A DNA stretch of 64,000 bases from the NCBI RefSeq assembly GCF_000003195.3, contig NC_012873.2:22346347-22410346 (forward strand). Reading direction: 5' to 3'. A program made the translations under genes and the position numbers. This stretch comes from Sorghum bicolor. Taxonomy: Eukaryota; Streptophyta; Magnoliopsida; Poales; Poaceae. The notes below the pieces were generated by a model. The model was not told the origin of the DNA. It saw nothing but the letters and a program-made list of their open reading frames with translations, and searched no databases. Shown one piece after another: positions 44,477-56,116 of the stretch. How positions within the stretch are numbered: the first letter of the stretch is position 1; every line of letters begins with the position of its first letter.

Positions 44477-46196
44477 CTCAACATTGCGGTGTTGTGGAGA
44501 CTTTGGAGATTGTTCCTTGGACGCTCTTCTTTGATGGATCTACGGGCGACCGGGGGGCAGGAATCGGCATAGTACTAATTTCCCCTCAGGGAAGGAAGTA
44601 TGAGTCTCTTTGTCGATTGTTGCCACGTCAACAAATAATCAGGCTGAATATCAAGCTTTGATCAAAGGGTTGGAATTGTTAAAAGAAGTTCATGCTGATG
44701 CTGTTGAAATCTTCAGAGATTCTATGCTTGTCATAAATCAGTTGGCTGGAATTTATGAATGCCGAAGCGAGGTCTTGAGAACCTATTATGAAAAGAGTGT
44801 GCAACTATTAAAGGAATTCAAGGATTTCCGATTAGAGCATATTCCTCGGTTACATATTGAGGAGGCTAATCGGTTGGCTCATCATGCCTCAGGATATCAA
44901 CCCATATTGAATGCGTTATCGGCAATCAGTGCCGATGATTGGAGAAAGGAGATCATTGATTATTTAAAAGATCCGTCTAAAAATGTTGATAGGCATATCA
45001 GGTTTCAAGCCACCAAGTACGTGCTTCTTGGAGATGAATTATATTATCGAACAATAGATGGAGTTCTTCTCAAGTGCTTAAGTGATGATGAAGCTAAGAG
45101 TTTGATGGGTGAAATCCATGAGGGAGTATGTGGAGCGCATCAGTCGGCTTTTAAGATGAAATGGATGATTAGGAGAAACGGGTATTATTGGCCGACCATA
45201 CTCGAGGATTGCTTTAAGTATTTCAAAGGATGTCAAGGATGTCAGAAGTTTGGTAATATTCAAAGGGCGCCTGCATCGGCCATGAACCCCATTATTAAAC
45301 CTTGGCCGTTCCGGAGATGGGCTATTGATCTAATCGGCCAGATTTACCCAACATCAAGCAAAGGGCATAAGTTCATCTTAGTTGCCACTAATTATTTCAC
45401 TAAGTGGGTTGAAGCTATTCCTTTGAAGAAAGTAACATCGGCCAATATGATTGATTTTGTGAAAGAGCATATTGTTTACCGATTTGGTATTCCTCAGGCA
45501 ATTACTACCGATCAAGGTACCATGTTCACATCAGGGGAGTTTGATGAGTTTGCAATCGGTATGGGGATTAAAGTGTAAAATTCTTCTCCTTATTATGCTC
45601 AAGCCAATGGGCAGGCCGAGGCGTCTAACAAAGGAATTATCAAACTTATCAAACGAAAGATTGAAGAAAATCCTAGGAGGTGGCATACATAATTGAGTGA
45701 AGCTTTATGGTCATATCGGATAGCATGTCATGGGTCGACTAAAGTTTCACCTTATCAGTTGGTGTATGGGCACGATGTAGTACTACAGTGGGAAATTAAG
45801 ACCGGGTCTAGGCGACTATCTTTCCAGGATCAGTTGGCTGCCGATGACTATGCTACTTTGATGAAAGATGAGTTAGATGATTTAGCAGGGCATCGGCTTA
45901 AAGCTTTAATGAGTATAGAAGAAAATAAAAAGAGAGTTGCTAGGTGGTATGATAAAAAGGTAAAAGCTAAGGAGTTTGCTAATGGAGATTTGGTGTGGAA
46001 ACTAATCTTACTAATTGGGACTAAAAGTTCTAAGTTTGGCAAGTGGTCTCCTAATTGGGAAGGTCCTTATCGGATAAATCGGTCTGCTCCTAGTAATGCT
46101 TATATTTTGGAAACTCTCGAAGGAGTTGAATTTCCCAGGGCATTGAATGGAAAATATTTAAAGAAGTATTACCCAAGCATATGGGTCGATGCATGA
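44461..46196 (+). pseudogene. Element C archaeal-type RNase H and integrase (broken)
   Basis: The archaeal-type RNase H (WTLFFDGSTGD, NNQAEYQALI, FRDSMLVINQL) is split by a frameshift near 44620. Integrase follows: H2C2 finger (HEGVCGAHQSAFK ... CQGCQKF, ~45115-45250) and triad WAIDLIGQ, TDQGTMF, GQAEASNK. Stops sit near 45576 and 45690. The C-terminal part (PNWEGPYRINR) ends at 46196. This order is the Tat hallmark. Confidence 0.9.
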
Positions 46197-46351
46197 AAGT
46201 TTAGGTGCCGATAACGATCCTATCGGCTGGATTAAAATGTATCTGGGACTGAGTATGATGCTTTCAAAAGATGCCGATAATAGTCTTATCGGCTACACCA
46301 AAATAGCCAGCAGTTTTTAAGACAGAACAAGACATGTCGCCGATGAGGAGC
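46197..46351. other. Spacer with repeated GCCGATA...TATCGGC inverted repeats
   Basis: Between the convergent integrase and antisense genes are two adjacent copies of an inverted repeat (gccgataacgatcctatcggc at ~46207 and gccgataatagtcttatcggc at ~46273), which could form short hairpins at the convergent ends. Confidence 0.6.
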
Positions 46352-49300
46352 TTATACGTTCAGTAGGGCTTGGATAGCCAATATGGCACGCAGACGGATT
46401 TGATTGGCTTTTTCTATCTCCTTGATGTCTTCATTTGCAGAGCCCTCTACTGGCTTCAGTTTCTTCTTCATCTGAAGTGCCTTGCGGGCTTGAATGTTTC
46501 GCTCTTGTTCGAGGGTCTTGATCGTTTCGGGCAATTGATTTTCTTCATGCTGAGCTTGAAAAAGAGCCTCTTCTACTTGCTTAAGCTCTGCCAATATGGC
46601 TTCCCTTTTTGCCGATAGGTCAGAGATCTTTTGTCCCAGCGTCTCTCCTGAAGATTTTAGAATGCCGATGCTCTTGTGTTTCTCATCGGCAAGGTATTTC
46701 ACTTTCATTACCTCCTCTGAGAGCTGGGCATGAGTGGCTCTATCGGCAAGACGTTGGGTAGCCTTTTGATACTGGAGCTGGCGGCTCTCCAAGTGTGCAG
46801 CCTGGAAAAGAATCTCTTCGGCATCGGCAGAGATTTGGCCTCTGAGAGCTTTGAATAGAGTTTTTGCTGGGTCAGAGTCATCAATTAATTGAGCGGTGTC
46901 CAGATGAAGCAGGGCCAACAGGTCTTCCAGCTTTGCTCTGATCTCTGCCAATGAAATCCCTACTGCCCGGGAAGAGCTTGCTTCCTCGCCTTCATCATCA
47001 GAAATTTGGATGGCAAAGGAGAACAGGCTGTCCGGATAGTCTTGTTCGTGAAAAGAAAAATAAGATAAGTTATGATTGGGTACTAGTGATAAAAAGTAGA
47101 AATCAGATGACTTACTTCCTTCAGAGCTATTTCTCGCCTCTGACTAGTCGATGTCGATGGTACCACGGGTTGATCGGCTGGGGTCGCCGATGGAACGATG
47201 TCAACTGAAAATAATAGAGATAATTATCATTTGAAAAGATAGATCCATTGGCAATAATTTTATGAAACAAGTACTTTACCTTGAGGGGGTGCAGTGCTTG
47301 TCTGAATTGAGGAGACTACTGATGGTATGATTGAGCCCACTGGGTCGGCAGTCTGCTCAAGTACATCAGCTGATGTTTCTTCTGGCTGAGGTGCTTCTTG
47401 CAGCTCGGGAGGAGATGGTGCTTGCTGTGTCTGAACTTCTAGTGAAGAAGGAGACGATTCCACGTGAATCGGCGACACTGGAGGGGGAGAAGTGGTGCTG
47501 TCTTCTGGCATTTTGGCTGCGTCTTGGTGCTCTTAGGGGCCTTTCTCTTAGCTTGACTAGCCTGGGGGGGCATCGGCACTTATCTTGGTACTTCTGGTCT
47601 TTGCCGATTTGCCAGCGTGCTGATACAACAACAAAAGTCTCATAAGTACAAGTGTAACAGGGTATTGATGAAATTTTGGTTGAAATAGTAAAAGTTACCG
47701 ATTAAGTTCCCATAGCAGCCGTTGTGTCCTGAAAAGATCGTGTGGGTATTGAATGGAATCGGTATGAATTGAAGAAATCAACGATTTACCCTGAAAGCTT
47801 GTGCCAAGGTGGTAGCGGTGACTGATGGGGATGTCTTTGCTCGTTTGGTGGTTATCTTCTTGAAACGCACGTTCCGGTGCATTAAAGCCGCCAGAGTTGG
47901 TGCGTTATTGCCGATCAGAGAGATCGGGCCCGATGGGAGGAGTTCGATCGGCCTTCCGCTCCTACTGACTGTCGGTGGTGCATCGTCGACCTATGTAAAA
48001 CAGAGGAGGTAAGTTGCCAATAAAAATGAAAGTGATAGAAGAATTGAGGCATCGGTTGAAGACTTACTGTGTTCTCAGGGACTTTGTAATTGGAGTCAAT
48101 CATACCACGGTATGTAAGAACCGATCTGCAGAATAGGTGCTCTTTCCACTCCGCCCACCACTATTTATATGCCTGGGTAATGAAGAGAGCGGGGATCCAA
48201 GCCGATAGATCGATGTCTGACGTATCGGCATTTGGTGGAAGCTGAGCTATTCTGATCCACTCAAGACCGCTGGTTATGATCTCCCTTGGCTTCACCACAT
48301 CGATGTAGCAGAGTACAATCGGCAGCTTTCCAAAGGCCAGTTGATGGGCCAATGCCGATGGGTTGTAGAACTCGTAGGTGGGATTGGAGGCTCTCAGGGT
48401 GATAATTGCCATCATCAAATCATGGTCCTTGTTGAGGGCATTGTCGAAGGGGTGGAAAGTGAGTGGGAATCTAGTCTCTGTATCCTCATAGGGCATCCAT
48501 GCCTGCTGGTCTTTGGTCAGACCCTCGTCGAGAGTCTGGAAGAATTGGCTAACCTAGTCTTCATTCCCACCAGTACCAGGGAAGCGCTGTGAGAAGAGGT
48601 TGAATCCAAGACGCTTATGCTTGTGAACACTAAGCCACATATTGATAAACCACCAGGGGCCTCCCAAGTTACTGATGGGTTGGCCTAGCAGGAGTTTCTC
48701 AGCTACTTGATGGAGAAGGTGATAGACAGAGCCGAGCAGATATCGGCCAATAGGAAATCGGCCACCACTGGCCAGTCTTTCTGCTGCCGATAGATAGACA
48801 GAAGTTGGCCCTACCGATCGGCCACAAAATACAAACTTATCTAGCCACATATTGAGGAAAATGGCTTGTTCCCTTTCCCCAACAGATCCTATTTTTTGGT
48901 ACATCTGAATGTACCCAGACCAACCGCCGATGCTACGAGTTTCTACCTTGGCACTGGGCTTATTATCAAACAGATGACTGTTCTCGGCAGTTGATATATC
49001 TAAGCCAGTAAGCATAAGTACATCAGCAAGAGTGGGCGAAGCAGGACCATGGCCAAATACAAAAGCATTTATGGTGTCTGACCAAAAGTATGAAGCGACT
49101 ATCAACAACGACTCGTTTCTCTCCATATCGGCAATAGATAGCCTAATACACTGGTCCAATTTCCATTCACCCCATTGGACTTCATTTGAGTTTCTGATTC
49201 TCAGAAACCAGTCTTTCCATCCCTTGGTGGGGCTAGGCCAGGAATGAAAAGCATCTTTCCATAGATCTTGGGAGAAATTTTCGGCTCTAAAAGGGATCCT

Positions 49301-49558
49301 ATTTGTTTCTGCATTTATCAGATCGGTGGGATCTGGGTTTCCCAATGGACCGAGGCACTGGAAGTGAGGTTGATCGGTTGGGATCACGATCTTATCGGCC
49401 AACTCCTAAAGGGTTTGGAGGATGAAAGAACAAAAATGAGATAAATAAAGAAAAAAGGGTACTAAGTAAATAGATTTGCAGATGAATAGGAGTACGACAA
49501 AAGTGTAAAAAGAAGAGGGTGGTAAGTTGACCTCAGGGACGATGAAGTTGATGGCCAT
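46352..49558 (-). pseudogene. Antisense plant mobile domain (PMD) gene of element C
   Basis: Seven exons on minus, all with GT-AG ends: 49558-49532, 49405-48068, 47990-47790, 47728-47699, 47619-47280, 47204-47116, 47040-46352. Exon lengths keep one frame if a 1-base slip in the C-run of exon 5 (~47563) is allowed. Exon 2 has the PMD-like core (LDQCIRLSIADMER, GPASPTLADVLMLTGLDI, GGPWWFINMWL). The last exon is a long coiled coil. Exon 2 is broken by TAG 48554 and TAG 48161, and exon 4 by TAA. The start MAINFIVPE is followed across the splice by ELADK. PMD proteins act in gene and transposon silencing in plants; the role here is unknown. Confidence 0.82.
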
Positions 49559-50109
49559 TTCTTCCCGTGGAGAAGAAAGGATCAATGACTTGGAGGGTTG
49601 TTGGAGGAAGTCCTTGCCGGAGTTCTTGAAGTTCTTGAGCAGTGCCACCGCCAGAAAGATGGGTGTGAGGCTGTAGAATGACAGGATGGGCGAAGAGTAC
49701 CGGAGAAGGAAGTATTTATAGGACAAGGAGGGCAGGGGCAAATCTGACCTATCTCTTTGCCACATCCGTGAAATCCGAGGGTGCTCAGGTGGATATGGTA
49801 ACTGTTCGCACGATAATCAAAGGATTGCGCAGGTGATTTGATAGCAAGCGGTCACGATTTTGAAGATATCTTACTGTGCAAGATCGCCTGGTCCGTCCAT
49901 CGGCAGTCTTCTCTAACGGTAATATTGTCGATGAGCGCATAGTGGGGAGGTTCGGTTCGAGAGGTTGAGAAATTTGAGGAACCTACAGGAGAATCGGGCT
50001 GAGGTTGTTTAGATTTGGCGGCTGATTACCGAATTGGGAGAAGTAATTGCGGAAAGGCATCATTACTGAGGAGCATTAATGATTTTATACTCCGAAATTG
50101 GGGGGCATG
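49559..50109 (+). mobile_element. Element C 3' region and PPT
   Basis: Promoter and 5' leader of the antisense gene, then non-coding DNA. The PPT-like attggggggcatg ends at 50109, directly before the LTR. Confidence 0.75.
49712..49720 (-). promoter_or_regulatory. TATA box of the antisense PMD gene
   Basis: On minus, CTATAAATACTT lies ~155 bases upstream of the ATG at 49558, a normal TATA-to-start distance. With the matching arrangement in element B it suggests antisense genes with their own promoters. Confidence 0.55.
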
Positions 50110-50839
50110 TGTTGACACCGTTTTTAGACATGTGTCTTTGGATACGCACCTGGAATTAATCAAGTGTAGATTGGCAGATGGGGCAATGGTGACTAGTCCA
50201 CAGGGGAGTTACCGATGGAGGTTGGTGCCGATGGGAGAACGACAGAATATGACTAAGTCTAGGAAGTAGTAACGGGATCGTGCCGATGACTAGCACTGAT
50301 GGTTACCGATGACGGTGGAAGGCGGTCTACCGATGGTCGTGGAAGAAGATGCAGAGGTTGCCGATTGGTTCGTCACAGTACACCGATCGGTCGTGGAGGA
50401 CGGTTTAATGTTTTCCTTGGTTATTAGAGTTTGTTCTGTATACGGGTTCTGTTTGTTTTGGAATTCGAGTTCTAGTCGTGTCTGGTTGTAATTCTATAAG
50501 ACAGGGTATAAATATAGACCCCATGGCAATGTAACAAAGACATCTATCAATCAATCAAACACAAGTTTTTACACATATTCTAGCATCTACTTTTTCGGCG
50601 ACTTTGTCATATTTTACTTTTATTACGAGTTCTTAGGAATTCGTCGAGTCAAACTCAGCGTATTCTCAAGTTCCACATGAGCACCTCTTGGCCGTGACAT
50701 CCGGGCGCATCGCTGTTGTCGGGACCAAAGTGTTCGAGTTACCGCCTTCGTCGATTGTAAGGTCAAATTGGCTGGCACGCCTTAACGTTTGAAACGGGTA
50801 TTAGCCCTTTGTGTTTGCAGATCAGCTTTTGCACCAACA
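50110..50839 (+). repeat. Element C 3' LTR
   Basis: 730 bp, ~95% like 2821-3549; TATA box near 50504. It is followed by CACCG, a one-mismatch partner of CATCG at 2816-2820. Confidence 0.92.
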
Positions 50840-51027
50840 CACCGGAAGCAATCGAGGGGGCCAGTGCCCGCCAGGTGGGGCTGGCCGGCCCCACCCTAGC
50901 GCCACCCGGTGCCCCCAGGGGTTTCTGGCCGCTGGCTTTTGGAAGCTTCCTCCACCGCCTCTTTTGATGCATCTCGGCCCTTGGTTAAGTCGGTTTGATC
51001 CTACGGCGCACGTCGATGCCACCGGGC

Positions 51028-51035
51028 TATAAATA
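51028..51035 (+). promoter_or_regulatory. TATA box in element F LTR
   Basis: TATAAATA in the context gggctataaatagagggg, at the place corresponding to the TATA box of the related LTRs of element A. Confidence 0.65.
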
Positions 51036-51072
51036 GAGGGGCAGACACCCCCCTCCTTGCAGGCATTCTGAT

Positions 51073-51558
51073 ATGACCATGCCAATAAGCAAGATGTCAC
51101 CAGCTCCAAGTCAAGCTACAACTACTCAAGTTTTACCTACACCGACACCAGCCCAAGTCATCGATGGACCGGTTACACGTAGTCGTGCAAAGAAACTACA
51201 ACAAGAGGTCCACGCGCTACTTTGTGAGATTCACTTTAACATTAATGAGAATTATATACAACCGAAGTGTTGTACCTTGATTGTACTCAGATATATAGAA
51301 GAAGAGAAGGATGAATCGGATCCTGAAGAATGGACCAGTGCAAGTCCCAGAAAGACACTAGCAAAACGGATAAGAAGAGTCAAAAACGGACCAGTGGAAG
51401 TCATGAACGGACCAGTGCAAAAAAATCTTCGTAACTTTTTACTCCCAAAAGCTATAAAGGTCTATAAGCACATTTTTGAAAGATCATCAAGTCTCCTTTC
51501 CAATGCATCAAGTCTCATCTCATTTGGACGTTGCAATCAAGAGTTATGCTTGGATTAG
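51073..51558 (+). CDS. Hypothetical 161-aa ORF downstream of the F LTR TATA box
   Basis: The frame opens (MTMPISKMSPAPSQATT) 37 bases past the TATA box. It has a Thr/Pro-rich start, then DGPVTRSRAKKLQQEVHALL and a Cys-containing segment (QPKCCTLIVLRYIEEE), then becomes basic. The GPxTRSRAKxLQ phrase looks like C-terminal tails of some grass retrotransposon polyproteins, but I cannot assign a family. It could be an ORF inside an LTR or part of a different element fused here. Confidence 0.4.
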   Translation: MTMPISKMSPAPSQATTTQVLPTPTPAQVIDGPVTRSRAKKLQQEVHALLCEIHFNINENYIQPKCCTLIVLRYIEEEKDESDPEEWTSASPRKTLAKRIRRVKNGPVEVMNGPVQKNLRNFLLPKAIKVYKHIFERSSSLLSNASSLISFGRCNQELCLD

Positions 51559-52215
51559 TCAATACTGCTCAGAAGGTCAACACTTTGTCGTGATAGAATG
51601 TTGGTACAACTTGCCGTGCAGAACTGTACCAATCTACAAAGTTTCGTGGTGCATGGCATACATTGCTGGAAAGCACTTGGAGTCTAGTTTCACACCCAAG
51701 AAACGGTTCATCAATCGGACTTTCCAATAAAGAGTTATGTTCAGTTTATTAGAAATTGATCTGGAGGCCAACAATCACGCGAAACCACTTCGGGACTCCA
51801 TTCTAGGGGACCTTTCACATTGAATTTCTTTAGAAATTCCATTTCATTTTCATACCCATCTAGCAGGGTTGTTGCTAGTGTAAATATTATCTACCTCTAA
51901 GCTATTAGAAACATTTGATCATTTGATCAACTATATGATATTGCAGCCATACTGCTTAGTGCCTTACTCAACCTTTGTTCTTCCTTGTTCTTCTTAGACT
52001 TGTGAAGTGAATCCTCTCGGTTCCCCTACTTCGTGCTCTACGGCTTCCATTCGGCTGCGCCGTATTTTGTGGATTAGTTTTGGATTTTGGTTCTGCGGTC
52101 GTTCAGAGATCGAGTCGAAGTCTTCGCAGTTTCAGTGCCTCTCTGCCCGTCGCTTGGTCGCATCCAACCTTTGCCAGGTATAAAACTAGTTATCCACTGT
52201 TCGTAGCAAGTTATC

Positions 52216-55200
52216 TGTAACAGAACCGACCAAATTATAAGAGATTAAGCCTAACAGTGACCATTTGCATAGTCAAACCATCACGCTTAAGCACATATAA
52301 TCCCGGTAGTCCGTGAAATCTCGAAGGATTTCAAACCACATATCGCACAACAGCCAAGATCGTAATAAGTTTAGCGGTCGCCATTCACAAATACATCCAG
52401 ATTACAACATTCATATAATACATCGGAGTTCTTAAAGTTATTATAAACCAAGTTCTTCAAGTAGCGAAAGCTTCATAGTTCGAAAATACAACACACACGC
52501 TTAGTTTGATACAGTGCCATAGTTCGGTCATTCCCACAAAAGCAAAACAAGAGACGGAGTGACCATCGCCCTTGGTCTAGTCATCACCCATGGCTGGGTA
52601 CAGACAGAGGATGCAATAACCATAATACATTTGACCATCTGCAAAACAACATGGGAGTAGAACCCTGAGTACGAGAAGGTACTCAGCTAGACTTACCCGT
52701 CATAAACTTAAAATAAAGACTCATCAAGGATCATGAAGGCTCTCTAGTGGGGTAGCTGACAACCATTTTGCAAAGCCGTAGGATTTTACTATCATAACCT
52801 ACATAAGTCTTTCTTCTTTTAATTTGCTCAAGTTGAAAGTATCATTACCTATCATCTAGGTTTGCACCTGCACTCTTACAAGCAAGTATAAGGCTATGAT
52901 AGTACCTCATCATAGCATTTCTTAAAACCATTCATCAACATAACCCAAGCGTTCCATAGTCCTTACTACGAGGACGAAGCTCATGTCAAGTGCTCACTAT
53001 CCAGGAGCGATGGCGATTCGAATCGATTTCTAACCAGCTGGCGAGAAATTCCCCACACAAACCACACTCACTGATAAAGTGAGCTACAGATCACCGTATT
53101 GACCCGAGGACCATTCCGGCGACCGAGGTATCCAAGGTATACCAAGGTTGCGCGCCGCGCCCTCGTCGTTCTCCTCAACCATCACCAATACAGCGCATGG
53201 CGGCTCGATTCCCGGCCCGGATAGTGTTCAGGCTTCGCGGTCGGAACGACTTATCCTTCCAGCTAAGTGTGGGGCATGCGTTCAACATGACAAGAGGGCC
53301 GTCAACGATCGGTCCTTAATCGACGCAGGCAGGGGCACTATGGTCAACCCACCATAAGACCCTGCCCGGTCTCCAGTTACATTCCACACTTGGTTATTCT
53401 TTTCCCCAAGCAACCAATGCTTAATCAAGCAGGTATCCACCTATTTCTCGCAGGTGACAGGAAATCACCCAACTTCTACCGGACTAAGCAAGCTAAGCAT
53501 AGACTCCGTGCCTATCTACATAGGACAAGGTAGGTGAACGAGTAGGGATAACAAGGAGTACATATGCATCAACGGTATCAATCAAATCCTATCACTTAGA
53601 TGCAATATAGTAGAGCAATTATAGCGCATCATATAAGTTACCGATAATAGGGAGACTTAGAATGCTCCGGGGCTTGCCTTTCTCAAACGTGCAGGGTCGG
53701 TGATCCGGACACTCCTGCAGCTCCTCTCCGGGTTCCTGTGCTTCCGGAGGTTCCTGCTCCTGAATCTCCTCGGGTTCCTCGGGTCCCACTTCGTTCTCCT
53801 GCGAGCCTGTATGATGCATGTGTGCTTATGAGTGGAGTGCGAGATGCCCGAGTGGATGCTTGTATGAGAAAGTACCAAAGGAGTCATGACATGATGCATA
53901 TGTAATGTACTCGGTCATGCTCATTACAAGGTAGTCAACATCATCCAAGAACAAACAATTGAATCAAACATCTATTGCATTTTCTTCTACAATTATTTTT
54001 CAAATGCAACCAGCAACCCACATTATGCTTCAAAGATACACCAAACCCAAATTATTCTATTCAACCTATATACACAACAATTCATAATTTTCTTTATTCA
54101 TTTCTAGGCCCATTAAAAATCACATGCAATTTTGTTCATCAATAAATACCACAAAAATTACAGGAGACTACCAACTAAGCATAAAGTCTATTGTAAATTT
54201 TTTTCATAATTTTTGGATACTTATTTTGAGCCACAAAAATCACAAGATTAATTCATAGGGTAAGTATAATCACTCTACTGTGATATAAGTGTCAAACAAT
54301 AGATTTCATATTTTTACAATTTGTCTAATATCATAAGAAACACCCACAAAATTTTCCAGATTTATTGCATGATCCGATTAATTATTAAAAATCATAAATC
54401 ACTGCCATGCAAGCATTTAAATTACCATAAATTCATTTATACACCAAATAATATGTAGCAATATTTTCCGAGTGAGTAAACATACATGCAGAGCCAACAA
54501 ATCAAGTTTCACATATTTCTGAACCATATTTTTATTTACTATGCATTTTCCAAGTTTAGCAAAAACATGGATTAAATATACTCATTCAGAAAAGTTACTC
54601 AAACATGACATGCAATTACATCAAACTGTAGATCTGGAAATATAGAGCACACCAAAATTTATTTCATCCAATTTGGAGCTGTAGAACTCAAGATATAAAT
54701 TTTACAAGTTTTGAATCAATTTCTGGAAATCATTTATTCAAGAAAACCGACGAAAAAGGCTACGCGCACCTAGATCTACACCCACCGGGGTCCCCCTGCG
54801 ACTGACAGTGGGTCCCCGACCCCACCGGTCAGCGAGACCGAGAGGGAGCTCACCTCCGATGAGCAGATCTCGTCAGCGGTGAGGTCTCCGGCTACGGGGT
54901 AAGGACCAACGTGCTCCCCGCAGCGAGGCGCACCCAATGGTACCCTCGGATTGGCCGGAGGATGACCGGAACACCTCCGACGAGCATGCATGGCAGCACG
55001 GCGGCGCTGCTCGCCATGGCCAGGCCGCTCCGGCGCGGTAGAGCGTGCGCAAACGCCTCTCCGAGCTTCCTCACCACCCTACCGACCTAGCGCACCCAAG
55101 AACCAGCGAAAAGAGGCACAGAAACACAAGATCTGTCGCGGCGGAGTACTCCGGCGAGCTCGGGGTAACTCCGGCGAGCGATTCACGGCGCTCGACGGAC

Positions 55201-56095
55201 TCTCACCTCGGTAGAACGCGCGCACAAGCTTACCCTAACGATGACGAAGGCGCTGGTGCTCTCGGCGGTGAGCTTGAGGCTCTGGTGCGGTCGGCGGCGA
55301 GCGGCGGGGCTTTCTCCGGCAATGGCGCGCTGAGGAGCTGCTGCTGCTGCGCGGTGCGAGCGGAGGGAGGAAGGAGAAGGAGGGCGCGGGGACAGAACGG
55401 AGGAAAGGGCCTGGGAGCCCGAGCCGGCGTCCCGACTAGGGGGGGTTGGAGGCCGGCCGCGGCGCGTCCAACGCCGGCGTACGGCCGCCACGTGGCTGGT
55501 GCCGGGTGGAGCGAGGCGCGTCCGCGCGCGGGGGAGAGAGGGGGAGAGGGGGAGCAGGCCGGGCCGCTCGCTGGGCCGAAAGGGAAGCGGGGTTGGCCCA
55601 GCAGCGCCTGCCCCTTTCTTTTTTTTGAATTTCTTTTCTCCAAATTCTTTCTAAATTCATTTGGACCAATTTAAAATCATTTTCACCTCTTGCTCCCAAA
55701 AAAAAAGTTGTTCCAAAACAAAAACTCTACAACTTTGCTTTAATAAGCAAGACCAAATTCCAAATAGAATTTGAATTACAAATTAAAACTTAGTTCTAGG
55801 TTTTTAAATAAATTCAATTTGGAAATCTTGTTTAAATTCCATTTCTCAAATTCCATAGCTCCAGAATTTACACAAAAATACCCTAAATTCTTCTAACTCA
55901 TAGATCAACCTAGTTTGAATATTTCACATTTTTAGAAGCAAGCATCATATTTTTAGCATAATTAAAACACATGAAATAAAGCACATAAAATCATGTTTTG
56001 GGATGAATGACATGCCGATGATGCTATGCTTGATGAGAATGCTTATGCATTGCTTTGATAAGGCTAAGTGCAAGCTTAACACCTAGGGTGTTACA
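52216..56095 (-). repeat. Element E 3' LTR
   Basis: 3880 bp; on minus starts TGTAACACCC and ends TTCTGTTACA. The terminus is palindromic (TAACACC CTA GGTGTTA, ~56079-56095). AT-rich flanks surround a CpG-rich centre. Confidence 0.93.
54770..55620. other. CpG-rich block inside the element E LTR
   Basis: ~0.85 kb GC-rich block in an AT-rich LTR, with frames up to 209 codons on both strands but no domain. It sits at a position comparable with the block in element D LTRs and contains a related inverted repeat (ctgacagtgggtcc...ggtcag). It is possibly the LTR promoter/leader region. Confidence 0.55.
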
Positions 56096-56116
56096 GCCCT
56101 TCCCCCCTTAGGGAAA
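56096..56116 (-). promoter_or_regulatory. Element E polypurine tract
   Basis: On minus, TTTCCCTAAGGGGGGAAGGGC directly precedes the 3' LTR, nearly the same as the D tract (aagggggaagggc). Confidence 0.85.

Larger units (their letters stand above)
2821..50839 (+). mobile_element. Element C: Ty3/Gypsy, Tat lineage, with antisense PMD gene
   Basis: The element is bounded by 729/730-bp LTRs at 2821-3549 and 50110-50839, with probable TSD CATCG/CACCG. Removing nested elements B and D leaves about 12.2 kb. Order on +: LTR, PBS, gag, protease, RT-RNase H, archaeal-type RNase H, integrase; then an intron-containing gene on -; then PPT and LTR. The extra RNase H before integrase and the antisense gene are typical of the Tat lineage. 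LTR copies differ at ~5% of sites by eye, the oldest complete insertion here. All genes are broken by stops, frameshifts and two insertions. Confidence 0.93.
50840..52215 (+). mobile_element. Element F LTR, second part
   Basis: Continues the LTR cut at 2820. The stretch gtcggtttgatcctacggcgcacgt...ctataaatag (50990-51035) matches, in order, the promoter region of the Athila-type LTR of element A read on minus (gtcggtttgatctgacggcccacgttc...ctataaaacc). The remainder, to the E insertion at 52216, may be R-U5, though its assignment is by position only; its end is not seen. Confidence 0.6.

Noticed and set aside
53148..53357. Identical ~69-codon frames at 53148-53357 and 63746-63955
   Set aside because: They lie in the two E LTR copies and have no protein similarity I recognise.
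55045..55674. 209-codon plus frame in the E LTR
   Set aside because: It lies in the CpG-rich block with overlapping frames on both strands and low-complexity Arg/Gly/Ala content.
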